DNA of 7,498 nucleotides from Nitrospirae bacterium RBG_19FT_COMBO_42_15 (GTDB lineage Bacteria; Nitrospirota; CAKKRA01; 9FT-COMBO-42-15): positions 1 to 7,498 of the forward strand of contig MHEL01000113.1 of NCBI GenBank assembly GCA_001803815.1, read 5' to 3'. Made by a program: the position numbers and the translations under genes. Every line of letters begins with the position of its first letter. Position 1 is the stretch's first letter. A model generated the notes under the pieces. The model searched no databases and was not told the DNA's origin. It saw only the letters and a list, made by a program, of their open reading frames with translations. Shown here in pieces: positions 1-5,746 of this stretch.

Positions 1-147
1 TGCATTAGGTGCGGGAAGGTGGGCGATGTCCCTGATAATCAATCAGTTCTTAATATGCCTAAAATAGGCATTAGAGGTTTTAAGATAACAAAGTGGCATA
101 TAGATTTTCATGGCATATGCAAAGAATGTGAAGGAAGCGGCAGTTGA
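1..147 (+). CDS. Fur/PerR-family metalloregulator, C-terminal part
   Basis: This is the final 48 codons of a gene that begins before the window; the frame opens at base 1 and ends at TGA 145-147. The fragment starts with CIRCGKVGD and later has ICKEC. These are the two CxxC pairs (visible residues 1/4 and 40/43) that hold the structural zinc of Fur-family regulators, and their spacing is close to that in Bacillus PerR. The Asp right after the first pair (CGKVGD) sits where PerR has its regulatory-metal ligand Asp104. In many Fur proteins that site is Glu, so PerR is the better guess. PerR proteins are iron- or manganese-dependent repressors of peroxide defence. The peroxiredoxin 28 bases downstream on the same strand fits that role and suggests one transcript. 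The DNA-binding half and the histidine ligands lie outside the window, so Fur or Zur cannot be fully excluded. Confidence 0.88.
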   Translation, partial: CIRCGKVGDVPDNQSVLNMPKIGIRGFKITKWHIDFHGICKECEGSGS

Positions 148-161
148 AATAAAATATACAT

Positions 162-168
162 AAGGAGG
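162..168 (+). promoter_or_regulatory. Ribosome binding site of the seleno-peroxiredoxin gene
   Basis: AAGGAGG is a near-perfect Shine-Dalgarno sequence. It ends 7 bases before the ATG at 176 and only 1 base before another in-frame ATG at 170. The spacing selects 176 as the start. Confidence 0.85.
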
Positions 169-175
169 TATGATT

Positions 176-778
176 ATGAGTGAAATTTTGAGAGTAGGTG
201 ATGCAGTTCCTGATTTCAAACTTGAGACCTTTGAGCCGTCAAAGGGAGATTTTGGCGAGATAAGCATTTCAACACTTAAAGCGGATAAGAAATGGACAAT
301 ACTTTTTTTCTATCCTGCTGACTTTACCTTTGTCTGAGCAACGGAGTTCGCTGCTCTGGCAGAGCAGTATGATGGGTTTAAAAAATTGGGCGCTGAGGTT
401 ATTACAATCAGCACAGATACAAAGTTTGTTCATCTTGCATGGCAGAGGGATGAGAAGCTCCTTGAGAAGGTTAAATATCCAATGGGCTCTGATCCCACAG
501 GAAAGATCTCAAGGATGTTTGGTGTATATGATGAAAATACAGGCCTTGACTTGAGGGGCACTTTCATAATAAACCCTGAAGGCAAGCTCCTTAATTCAGA
601 GGTTAACTATTATAACATGGGCAGGAATATTGATGAGTTGATGAGGAAGTTTAAGGCAAATCTCCATCTTGCAGAGCATACTAATGAGGGTTGCCCTGCA
701 AAGTGGAAGGAAGAGGGCGACAAGACGCTGGCGCCTTCTGCAAAAATGGTTGGCAAGGTTTATGAGGCATTGAAGTAA
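176..778 (+). CDS. Selenocysteine-containing peroxiredoxin, AhpC/Prx1 (2-Cys) type
   Basis: A peroxiredoxin that reduces hydrogen peroxide, organic hydroperoxides or peroxynitrite in the cytoplasm. The frame gives 200 residues if the TGA at 335-337 is read as selenocysteine, a normal length for AhpC/Prx1 proteins. Homology continues on both sides of the TGA: VGDAVPDFKLETF and FFYPADFTFV before it, ATEFAALAEQYDGFKKLG after it. The TGA (residue 54) falls exactly at the peroxidatic position of the family motif PxxxTxxC (Pro47, Thr51, Sec54). The conserved active-site Arg is Arg127 (LRGTFIINPEG), and the resolving Cys of typical 2-Cys enzymes is Cys173 (EGCPAKWKEEGDKTL). The residue after Sec is Ala instead of the usual Pro. 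A hairpin fitting a SECIS follows the TGA. The gene lies 28 bases after a PerR-like gene, probably in the same operon and peroxide-controlled. No ahpF or other reductase is visible. The main alternative is a nonsense mutation or sequencing error in a Cys codon, which the exact position and the hairpin make unlikely. Confidence 0.93.
335..337 (+). other. In-frame TGA recoded as selenocysteine (Sec54)
   Basis: This TGA is in the frame of the peroxiredoxin and occupies the position of its peroxidatic Cys. It is the only in-frame stop between the ATG at 176 and the TAA at 776. Similarity to AhpC-type proteins is strong right up to both sides of it, and no frame change is needed. Recoding would need SelB, SelC tRNA and SelA/SelD, none of which lies in this window. 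Confidence 0.9.
351..367 (+). promoter_or_regulatory. Putative bacterial SECIS hairpin
   Basis: CTGCTCT (351-357), loop GGC (358-360), AGAGCAG (361-367): a perfect 7-bp stem, extendable by a G-T pair (350/368). It begins 13 bases after the TGA, and its loop begins 20 bases after it. Bacterial SECIS elements are known to lie in the coding sequence just after the UGA, with the apical loop roughly 16-37 bases downstream and at least one G in the first two loop positions; both conditions are met. SelB would bind it to deliver Sec-tRNA. The innermost T-A pair may open to give a TGGCA loop. The match to the E. coli sequence is not literal, as is normal for these elements. Confidence 0.8.
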
Positions 779-805
779 GGTATATATTTTAGATTTTCTA
801 TAATT

Positions 806-917
806 GTCATTCCTGCGGAAGCAGGAATCCAGAGATTCCGCATCAAGCCTGTCCTGTACTTGATACATAGTGCGGAATGAGAGGAAAAGACTGGATTCCC
901 ACTTTCGTGGGAATGAC
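806..917. repeat. Compound palindromic repeat (MITE/REP-like), 112 bp
   Basis: The left end (806-832) and right end (891-917) are 27-base imperfect inverted copies of each other: GTCATTCC at the outer edge and GGAATCCAG at the inner edge of each arm. Each arm is also a small hairpin: TTCCTGC-GGAA-GCAGGAA on the left (811-828), and TTCCCAC-TTTC-GTGGGAA on the right (896-913). The arms differ at several stem positions, yet each local hairpin stays paired. The centre carries a third palindrome, ATTCCGCA (835-842) pairing with TGCGGAAT (871-878), with CAAG/CTTG pairing inside it. Repeats with GGAATCCAG-type arms are widespread as dispersed non-coding elements in many bacterial genomes. There is no transposase inside, so any movement would be in trans. 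As RNA the hairpins could also protect or end the upstream peroxiredoxin transcript. Confidence 0.85.
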
Positions 918-985
918 TTAAACACATTCCTTCCATATCTTCTTTTTTTGTGGACATTTTTGGTATTTTATGATTTATTCTTAAT

Positions 986-2164
986 ATGTTTGTCCTCTCC
1001 TCTATTCAGGAAGCGCAAAAATCAATCTCCTCATATATCCACAAAACTCCACTAATATATTCCAATTCCTTTAGCAGGATGTTTGGCTGCGAGGTTTATC
1101 TAAAGGCAGAGAATCTGCAAAAGACAGGCTCCTTCAAGGTGAGGGGTGCATTCAATAAACTAATAAAATTAAAAAGCGATAAGATTATTGCTGCATCAAT
1201 GGGAAACCATTCACAGGGTGTTGCCTTTGCTGCGCAGACACTTGGCCTTAAGGCTAAGATTGTTATGCCAGTAACAGCCTCTATTGTTAAGCAGGAGGCA
1301 ACAAGGGGATATGGCGCAGAAGTTGTGTTACACGGAGACAGCTTCAAGGATGCGCTTGATTATGCTATATCACAAAAGGATTATGCCTTTATCCATGCCT
1401 TTGATGATGAGGATATAATAGCAGGACAGGGCACAATCGGCATTGAGATTCTTGATGAGATAAAGAATATAGGCGCCATTTTAGTTCCTGTTGGCGGAGG
1501 CGGACTCATCTCTGGTATTGCTGCTGCTATTAAGAATCTTTCGCCAAAGACAGAAGTAATTGGCGTTCAGAGTTCATCTGCAACATCTGCCTATGAATCA
1601 TTTATCGCAAAGAAAATAATAGAAACGCATCCTCACCCGACGATTGCCGACGGAATTGCTGTCGGAAGGGTCGGTGAAATGACATTTGAAATTATCAGTA
1701 AATATGTTGATGATATTATAAAGGTGACAGAGGAGTCTATTGCAATTGCTATCCTCCATTTTCTCGAAAGAAAGAAGTTGGTTGTAGAAGGCGCTGGCGC
1801 TGTTACGCTTGCAGCTCTGATAGAACAGAAGGAGAGGTTTAAAGGCAAAAAGATTCTCCTCGTTGTAAGCGGCGGGAATATTGACTTTACGCTTGTTGAC
1901 AGGATAATTAATAAAGGTCTTGTCTCAAATGGCAGGGTAGGGATGTTTAATGTTATTGTTGGTGATGTCCCCGGAAGCCTTCATAACCTTACAGGGGTAA
2001 TCGTTGAACATGGAGCAAATATACTTAATCTTGTTAATGACAGACTTGCTTCTGACATTCCTATTGGCAAGGCGCTGTTAAAGGTTACAGTAGAGGCAAA
2101 GGGCTTGCAGCATCTTAGTGAAATAAAAAATGCAATAAAAGAGTTAGGTTTTGATATAAAATAA
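986..2164 (+). CDS. ilvA: Threonine ammonia-lyase (threonine dehydratase), single-ACT form
   Basis: A PLP enzyme of the cytoplasm that converts L-threonine to 2-oxobutanoate and ammonia, the entry step to isoleucine. It is 392 residues long, matching the medium-length class with one ACT domain. The fold-type II PLP domain spans about residues 5-310. KTGSFKVRGA contains the PLP lysine (Lys51), MGNHSQGVA is the substrate loop, and VGGGGL (Gly170-173) is the phosphate-binding glycine loop. VVEGAGA and VVSGGNID are further family signatures. The ACT domain runs from about Arg317 to the end (VIVGDVPGSLHNLTGVI) and normally binds an amino-acid effector. The start at 986 is supported by an in-frame TGA at 971-973 with no other ATG, GTG or TTG between. 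No convincing Shine-Dalgarno precedes it, so it may be poorly initiated or nearly leaderless. Whether the role is biosynthetic (IlvA) or catabolic (TdcB-like) cannot be told, because no branched-chain genes are adjacent. Confidence 0.95.
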   Translation: MFVLSSIQEAQKSISSYIHKTPLIYSNSFSRMFGCEVYLKAENLQKTGSFKVRGAFNKLIKLKSDKIIAASMGNHSQGVAFAAQTLGLKAKIVMPVTASIVKQEATRGYGAEVVLHGDSFKDALDYAISQKDYAFIHAFDDEDIIAGQGTIGIEILDEIKNIGAILVPVGGGGLISGIAAAIKNLSPKTEVIGVQSSSATSAYESFIAKKIIETHPHPTIADGIAVGRVGEMTFEIISKYVDDIIKVTEESIAIAILHFLERKKLVVEGAGAVTLAALIEQKERFKGKKILLVVSGGNIDFTLVDRIINKGLVSNGRVGMFNVIVGDVPGSLHNLTGVIVEHGANILNLVNDRLASDIPIGKALLKVTVEAKGLQHLSEIKNAIKELGFDIK

Positions 2165-2184
2165 TTTCATGTATGCTTTTTTCA

Positions 2185-2201
2185 TTATCAATCAATGATA
2201 A
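2185..2201. other. Small AT-rich hairpin between convergent genes
   Basis: TTATCA (2185-2190), loop ATCAA, TGATAA (2196-2201): a perfect 6-bp stem 21 bases after the threonine dehydratase stop. It has no clean T-run on either side. It may help end transcription of the two genes facing each other here, but the stem is weak. Confidence 0.35.
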
Positions 2202-2208
2202 ATTTATT

Positions 2209-2229
2209 AGATAAAATATTATCTTTTTC
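2209..2229 (+). terminator. Possible weak intrinsic terminator of the threonine dehydratase gene
   Basis: AGATAA (2209-2214), loop AATA, TTATCT (2219-2224), then TTTTCT. The 6-bp stem is perfect and a short T-run follows on the plus strand, giving the shape of an intrinsic terminator. The stem has only one G-C pair, so it would be weak. The minus strand has no T-run after it, and no terminator for the minus-strand operon is obvious. Confidence 0.4.
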
Positions 2230-2257
2230 TATGCAGAGGTTTTTTTGACAATCCGGT

Positions 2258-3775
2258 TTATTTAATTACTGCTGTAAATTTCTGGATGGTTACCGCGCCT
2301 TTTTTATCAGCAATGGTAATCTTTAAATTATGGGTGCCTGATGGAAATTTTGCATTTATGATCTTTATCCCTTCTTTATTCACATATGGAAGCACCCTTT
2401 CGGTAATATCAATGCTTAAGAATTTCAGGTATTCAACCTTTAAGGTTGAAAGGTCTATTTCTGAAAGGCCTTTTGTTATAAAATGCAATTCTATATTTAA
2501 TGGAGGGGCATAGGTCTTTCCTTCTTCTGGGGTAATAACCTTTATTGTCGGGCCTGTAGCGCTGTCGGATTTGGATTGAATGTCTCTTGCAACATTCTCA
2601 TACTGAATAGCTGACATATCAGGAAGCAGAGCCTCTGCTTGTGTTATTAAGGCTACTAAAGCATTACCTGTCTCCTTTTTCCCTTCTGAAACAGCAGCCT
2701 TTTCCCTGCTGCAGCCGGTGCCTGCTGCTTCCAAAGGCTTTGCCTCGCCATAGATAAAATTGGCAAGCTGGCTGCTTACAGCAGAAACAATCTCTTTCTG
2801 CATTATCCTCATTGCCTTATTTTCAGCCTCTGTTGGAGTCAGATGCCCTTCTTTTCCTGAGCGTGAAATATTACCAAAGGTCTTTCCATTCTTTGCGTCT
2901 ACAAGCTGAAAATCAGCGCACCAGCGCATATATTTCCATTTTGGGTCAGGTATATCTGCCTTATAGACATCAACCTCTCCAATAACAAGCAGATCAGTCA
3001 TATCTGCCTCAGATTCCTTTCTCAATACTGAAAAACCTTCTCTGTTTAGGCCTTCAATTATAGACCTCTTTACCGCATGGCTATTATTGCCTGCTACTGT
3101 TACATATACATTAAATCCCCTTGAAAGGAAATTTTCCAATTCCTTTGTAACATCCGCAGGATTTATTGGGCTCACTAAACCCTTTCCTGTTGGATTCACT
3201 ACTCTTAGGTCTGTATTATAAATCTCTCTTGATATAAGAGCCTTTATCGCCCTCCTTAGTGTTCTAATCCTTTCAAATTTATCTGCTGTATCCTGAGCTG
3301 TTTTAAGAAGACCTGTAATCTCAGAATCCAGATTTTTTATCCGTTCAGTTAAAACTACAGAAGCATGCCCCCTGTTGACAACTGCAAGGGCATAATATCG
3401 AGCTGTTGTTTTATCCTGCCATCTCTCTGCTATCTTTACATCCTCAAGGACTTTCTCAGAGGCAACCTTTGTCATCTCTTCTATTGCCACCTGACGCTGG
3501 ACTTCGGTTTTTCCCTTTGTTTCTGTCTGTAGATATTTTTCCAATTCTGTAGTTCTTGAGTCTACTTCTGCTTTAAAGATTCTCGCAATCACTCCATAGG
3601 CGCGGTCCTCTGCAGTCTTTGCAGTATCAGCCTCTCCAACACCAACAAGGTATTCCCCTTCTGCATAAAGCGATGCAGGTTTCGTTACCCATACAGGCTG
3701 TTTTTCTGCATGGACAAGGCCTGTAATTAAAAATATTAAGATGCTTCCTATAAAAGCGTATTTGACATTTTTCAT
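2258..3775 (-). CDS. Secreted LPP20-like / CsgG-LpoB-like / Ig-like multidomain protein
   Basis: A 505-residue protein with an N-terminal signal peptide (hydrophobic 7-20, likely cleaved after VHA at residue 23). There is no lipobox Cys, so it is probably soluble in the periplasm or surface-associated. Residues about 27-145 (QPVWVTKP, YLVGVGEAD, then a helical stretch and YYALAVVNR) resemble the LPP20 lipoprotein family. Residues about 221-343 show the strand-helix-strand order of CsgG/LpoB/FlgT-type domains: FNVYVTVAGNNS, a helix, DLLVIGEVDVYKA, then ADFQLVDAKNGKTFG. Residues 344-407 look like a linker. Residues 408-505 (GPTIKVITPEEGKTYAPP to the end) look like an Ig-like beta domain of the sort that opens 'P.I.i..P..g'. 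The gene is the last of the operon; its ATG overlaps the previous stop (ATGA, 3775-3772) and a GGGTGA-type ribosome site lies just upstream. Domain names rest on pattern reading. Function is unknown; a role in an outer-membrane-linked assembly is an inference. Confidence 0.85.
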   Translation of the reverse strand: MKNVKYAFIGSILIFLITGLVHAEKQPVWVTKPASLYAEGEYLVGVGEADTAKTAEDRAYGVIARIFKAEVDSRTTELEKYLQTETKGKTEVQRQVAIEEMTKVASEKVLEDVKIAERWQDKTTARYYALAVVNRGHASVVLTERIKNLDSEITGLLKTAQDTADKFERIRTLRRAIKALISREIYNTDLRVVNPTGKGLVSPINPADVTKELENFLSRGFNVYVTVAGNNSHAVKRSIIEGLNREGFSVLRKESEADMTDLLVIGEVDVYKADIPDPKWKYMRWCADFQLVDAKNGKTFGNISRSGKEGHLTPTEAENKAMRIMQKEIVSAVSSQLANFIYGEAKPLEAAGTGCSREKAAVSEGKKETGNALVALITQAEALLPDMSAIQYENVARDIQSKSDSATGPTIKVITPEEGKTYAPPLNIELHFITKGLSEIDLSTLKVEYLKFLSIDITERVLPYVNKEGIKIINAKFPSGTHNLKITIADKKGAVTIQKFTAVIK

Positions 3776-5115
3776 TTTATCACCCTGTGAGTGAGAATCT
3801 TTTTTTCTTTGGAATTAATAGAAATGCCTGGGAATATCTTTTTCTCCAGAATCTCCCCGACTGCGCCGATATAATGCACCTCAATATTATAATTGCCGGG
3901 CGGAAGGAGAATTCTTGCCATCTGAATCTTGTCAGGAAGCGTTCTCCAGCTTCTTTTATCTGCCTCCTCTGTTACAACAGATGCAATATTAAGCAGGCCG
4001 CCTACTATAATGCCTGCTTCCTTGCCATATTTTTTGGCGGCGGCCTTTTTAGCTGTCTGCGCTGTTGTAAATTTGACAACAGCTCTGGCGATAGCCTTGG
4101 CCCTAATCCTTCCGATCCTGTCATCAAGATTTTTTTTGGCAATAGCTGTTATATCCTCCATCAAATAGGTTTTCTCTTCTGAATTTATGCCTCTTATATA
4201 AATCCTTGCATATGCAACCTGCGAAGGCTGGGCAACAAACTTTGGGAATGCAATCCTAAGATAATACGGATCCCCTGCTACATCAGGCACAGGCGCATCT
4301 ATAAAAAAATCCTCTTTAAAGGGCGCCCTTCCGGAAAGGTAAATGAATATAAGCTCCCCATTAGATTGAAGCTCTTTTATATCCTTAAATTTTATATTAT
4401 TAAATTCTTTCTGATAGTTTTTGTATTCATCGTAGAGCCCTAAAGCCTTGCTCAGCCTCAGGAGGTCTTCGCCAAGAAAGGCTGGAATAGCTGTTCCATA
4501 GCTGCGGCGATAGTCTTTATACGCTGTATATGCCTTGTTATATGAGATATAGGCGTCATTCAGCTCCCCACGGTATTCATAAAGTATCCCGCTTAAATAA
4601 CGGGCAAAGGCATCCTCTTTATAAACATTCTTTTTTTCATACTTGTCATTATACAGGTTTAGCTTATGGTCAACCTTTCTTGCCTCTACTAATGCATCAT
4701 CCCATTTGCCAAGATAAGCATAATTCAATGCCATTATAATGTTTAGCATCACCTTCTCAAAATCCTCTCCCTCATAAGGCAGAAGGTTGTCATTGGTAAA
4801 CATGGCGCCGCTTTCTGTTGTTATGCTCTTTGTATAAAGAGACTCTACAAGCTTCTCAGCCTCTTCAAGATAAAGGTTGCTCTTTTCATAATCGCCTGAC
4901 AGATGAAGGGTCATGCCCCTGTCCATATAGTATAAAAGCGCGTTTCTATCGCCGTATTTCCCTTTGTATCTCTCTACAATGGCGTCGGCCTGTTGATAAT
5001 TGCCCTGAACAAGGCTGTTGTCAATCATTGCATAATGCGAGACAGAAGGGGCGCAGGCAAATAGCAGCAAGAGGAGAAGGGGAGAGATTAAAAAATATTT
5101 GTATCTTCCCTTCAT
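3772..5115 (-). CDS. COG3014-like TPR lipoprotein
   Basis: A 447-residue lipoprotein. The signal peptide MKGRYKYFLISPLL and the leucine run end in the lipobox LFAC, with Cys21 as the lipidated residue. Residues about 33-200 contain TPR-like helical pairs (GNYQQADAIVERY, LSGDYEKSNLYLEEAEKL, AYLGKWDDALVEARKV, YRGELNDAYISYNKAY), suggesting a protein-binding scaffold. The second half has GELIFIYLSGRAPFKED and a C-terminal signature with a small hydrophobic stretch, GGLLNIASV, followed by ADKRSWRTLPDKIQMARILLPPGNY. That pattern matches the poorly characterised COG3014 family as I remember it. In several Gram-negative lineages such genes sit next to lpoB and LPP20-type genes, as here. The start has AAGGA 5 bases upstream (5125-5121), and the gap to the upstream gene is 12 bases. 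The function is not established; the fold and anchoring suggest an envelope scaffold. Confidence 0.85.
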   Translation of the reverse strand: MKGRYKYFLISPLLLLLLFACAPSVSHYAMIDNSLVQGNYQQADAIVERYKGKYGDRNALLYYMDRGMTLHLSGDYEKSNLYLEEAEKLVESLYTKSITTESGAMFTNDNLLPYEGEDFEKVMLNIIMALNYAYLGKWDDALVEARKVDHKLNLYNDKYEKKNVYKEDAFARYLSGILYEYRGELNDAYISYNKAYTAYKDYRRSYGTAIPAFLGEDLLRLSKALGLYDEYKNYQKEFNNIKFKDIKELQSNGELIFIYLSGRAPFKEDFFIDAPVPDVAGDPYYLRIAFPKFVAQPSQVAYARIYIRGINSEEKTYLMEDITAIAKKNLDDRIGRIRAKAIARAVVKFTTAQTAKKAAAKKYGKEAGIIVGGLLNIASVVTEEADKRSWRTLPDKIQMARILLPPGNYNIEVHYIGAVGEILEKKIFPGISINSKEKKILTHRVIK

Positions 5116-5127
5116 TTTTATCCTTGA

Positions 5128-5739
5128 TTAAAGACCTGAGCGGCTTCTTTCTATAATTTTTTTGATCTTTTTCTGGCCAAACCAGACCTTTATATTTTTC
5201 TCTATATCTATCAATTCCAGATCTACCTGATAAAAGATCACCTTTGTCCCTTTGGCCTCATCAAGAATGGTATTTATAGTTCCCTTCAGCATATAGTCTG
5301 CGCCAATCTCTTTTCCCGGACCCTTCACAGTCTCGTCAGCAGCGTGCTGCGCCTGATCTACCCGCTCTTCTCTCAACTCTTCTCTTTCTCCACGGGCTGC
5401 CACAAATTGAACCCTGCCAGAGTTAGTAAGTTCTTTTTCTAAATCTTTTGTAAAGGTCTGCACATTAATATGTTCATGGCTTCTGTTCAATACAGTGCCC
5501 ACAATAACCGTTGGCTGTTTTCCATGCCTCTTTGAAAAGTTCTCTATCCATGGCCTTGAAAGCGCCTCCTTTACCATCTCTTCTGCAACTAATCTGGAGT
5601 CAGTGTCATTCCACCTGCCGCTTAAATCCGTAACAGTTTCAGTCCCAACCCTGCTTACCTTTGGCCCTGCGCATGAAACTATAGCGATACTCACAATAAA
5701 GATTAAGGTTCCTTTTAGTAAGTTATTTTTAAATAGCAT
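5128..5739 (-). CDS. LpoB-like lipoprotein (penicillin-binding protein activator family)
   Basis: A 203-residue lipoprotein with a lipobox ending at Cys23 (IAIVSCAG). The mature part begins with DLSGRWNDTDSRLVAEEM and continues with a Rossmann-like strand-helix pattern: QPTVIVGTVLNRS, HINVQTFTKDLEKELT, GADYMLKGTI, and YQVDLELIDIEKNIKVW. These are the hallmarks of the LpoB family, whose E. coli member spans the periplasm from the outer membrane and activates the peptidoglycan synthase PBP1b. Distant relatives in other phyla have no proven role, so the PBP link is an inference. A highly charged segment (GEREELREERVDQ, about 117-129) sits mid-domain. The ATG at 5739 is preferred because GAGG (5748-5745) lies 5 bases upstream. 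A GTG at 5745 is also in frame but would overlap that site. The upstream protease stop (5749-5747) overlaps this ribosome site, suggesting coupled translation. Confidence 0.85.
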   Translation of the reverse strand: MLFKNNLLKGTLIFIVSIAIVSCAGPKVSRVGTETVTDLSGRWNDTDSRLVAEEMVKEALSRPWIENFSKRHGKQPTVIVGTVLNRSHEHINVQTFTKDLEKELTNSGRVQFVAARGEREELREERVDQAQHAADETVKGPGKEIGADYMLKGTINTILDEAKGTKVIFYQVDLELIDIEKNIKVWFGQKKIKKIIERSRSGL

Positions 5740-5746
5740 AATCACC

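Noticed and set aside
335..337. The TGA as a frameshift, true stop or alternative genetic code
   Set aside because: The frame is the same on both sides, so there is no frameshift. Other genes here end in TGA as a real stop (for example 145-147 and the ends at 3772 and 5747), so the code is standard. Position and hairpin favour Sec.
386..778. A 130-residue peroxiredoxin starting at the ATG at 386
   Set aside because: It is only the part after the recoded TGA. It has no ribosome site and lacks the catalytic motif; the real gene starts at 176.
596..957. Short minus-strand frames with motifs such as FPRKWESS, SHESGNP and FRRND over the repeat
   Set aside because: These are translations of the palindromic repeat at 806-917 and its flanks. 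Such artefact proteins appear wherever this repeat type occurs.
948..974. Possible promoter of the threonine dehydratase gene (TTGTGG, 15 bases, TATGAT)
   Set aside because: The boxes are weak, the spacing is short and the region is simply T-rich. It would give an almost leaderless mRNA, so I do not call it.
870..1055. A 61-residue plus-strand frame across the repeat end and the threonine dehydratase start
   Set aside because: It begins in the repeat, overlaps a well-supported gene in another frame and has no ribosome site.
3787..4182. Plus-strand frames of 79-131 residues opposite the COG3014-like gene
   Set aside because: They are antisense shadows of a gene with a clear signal peptide, lipobox and TPR pattern.
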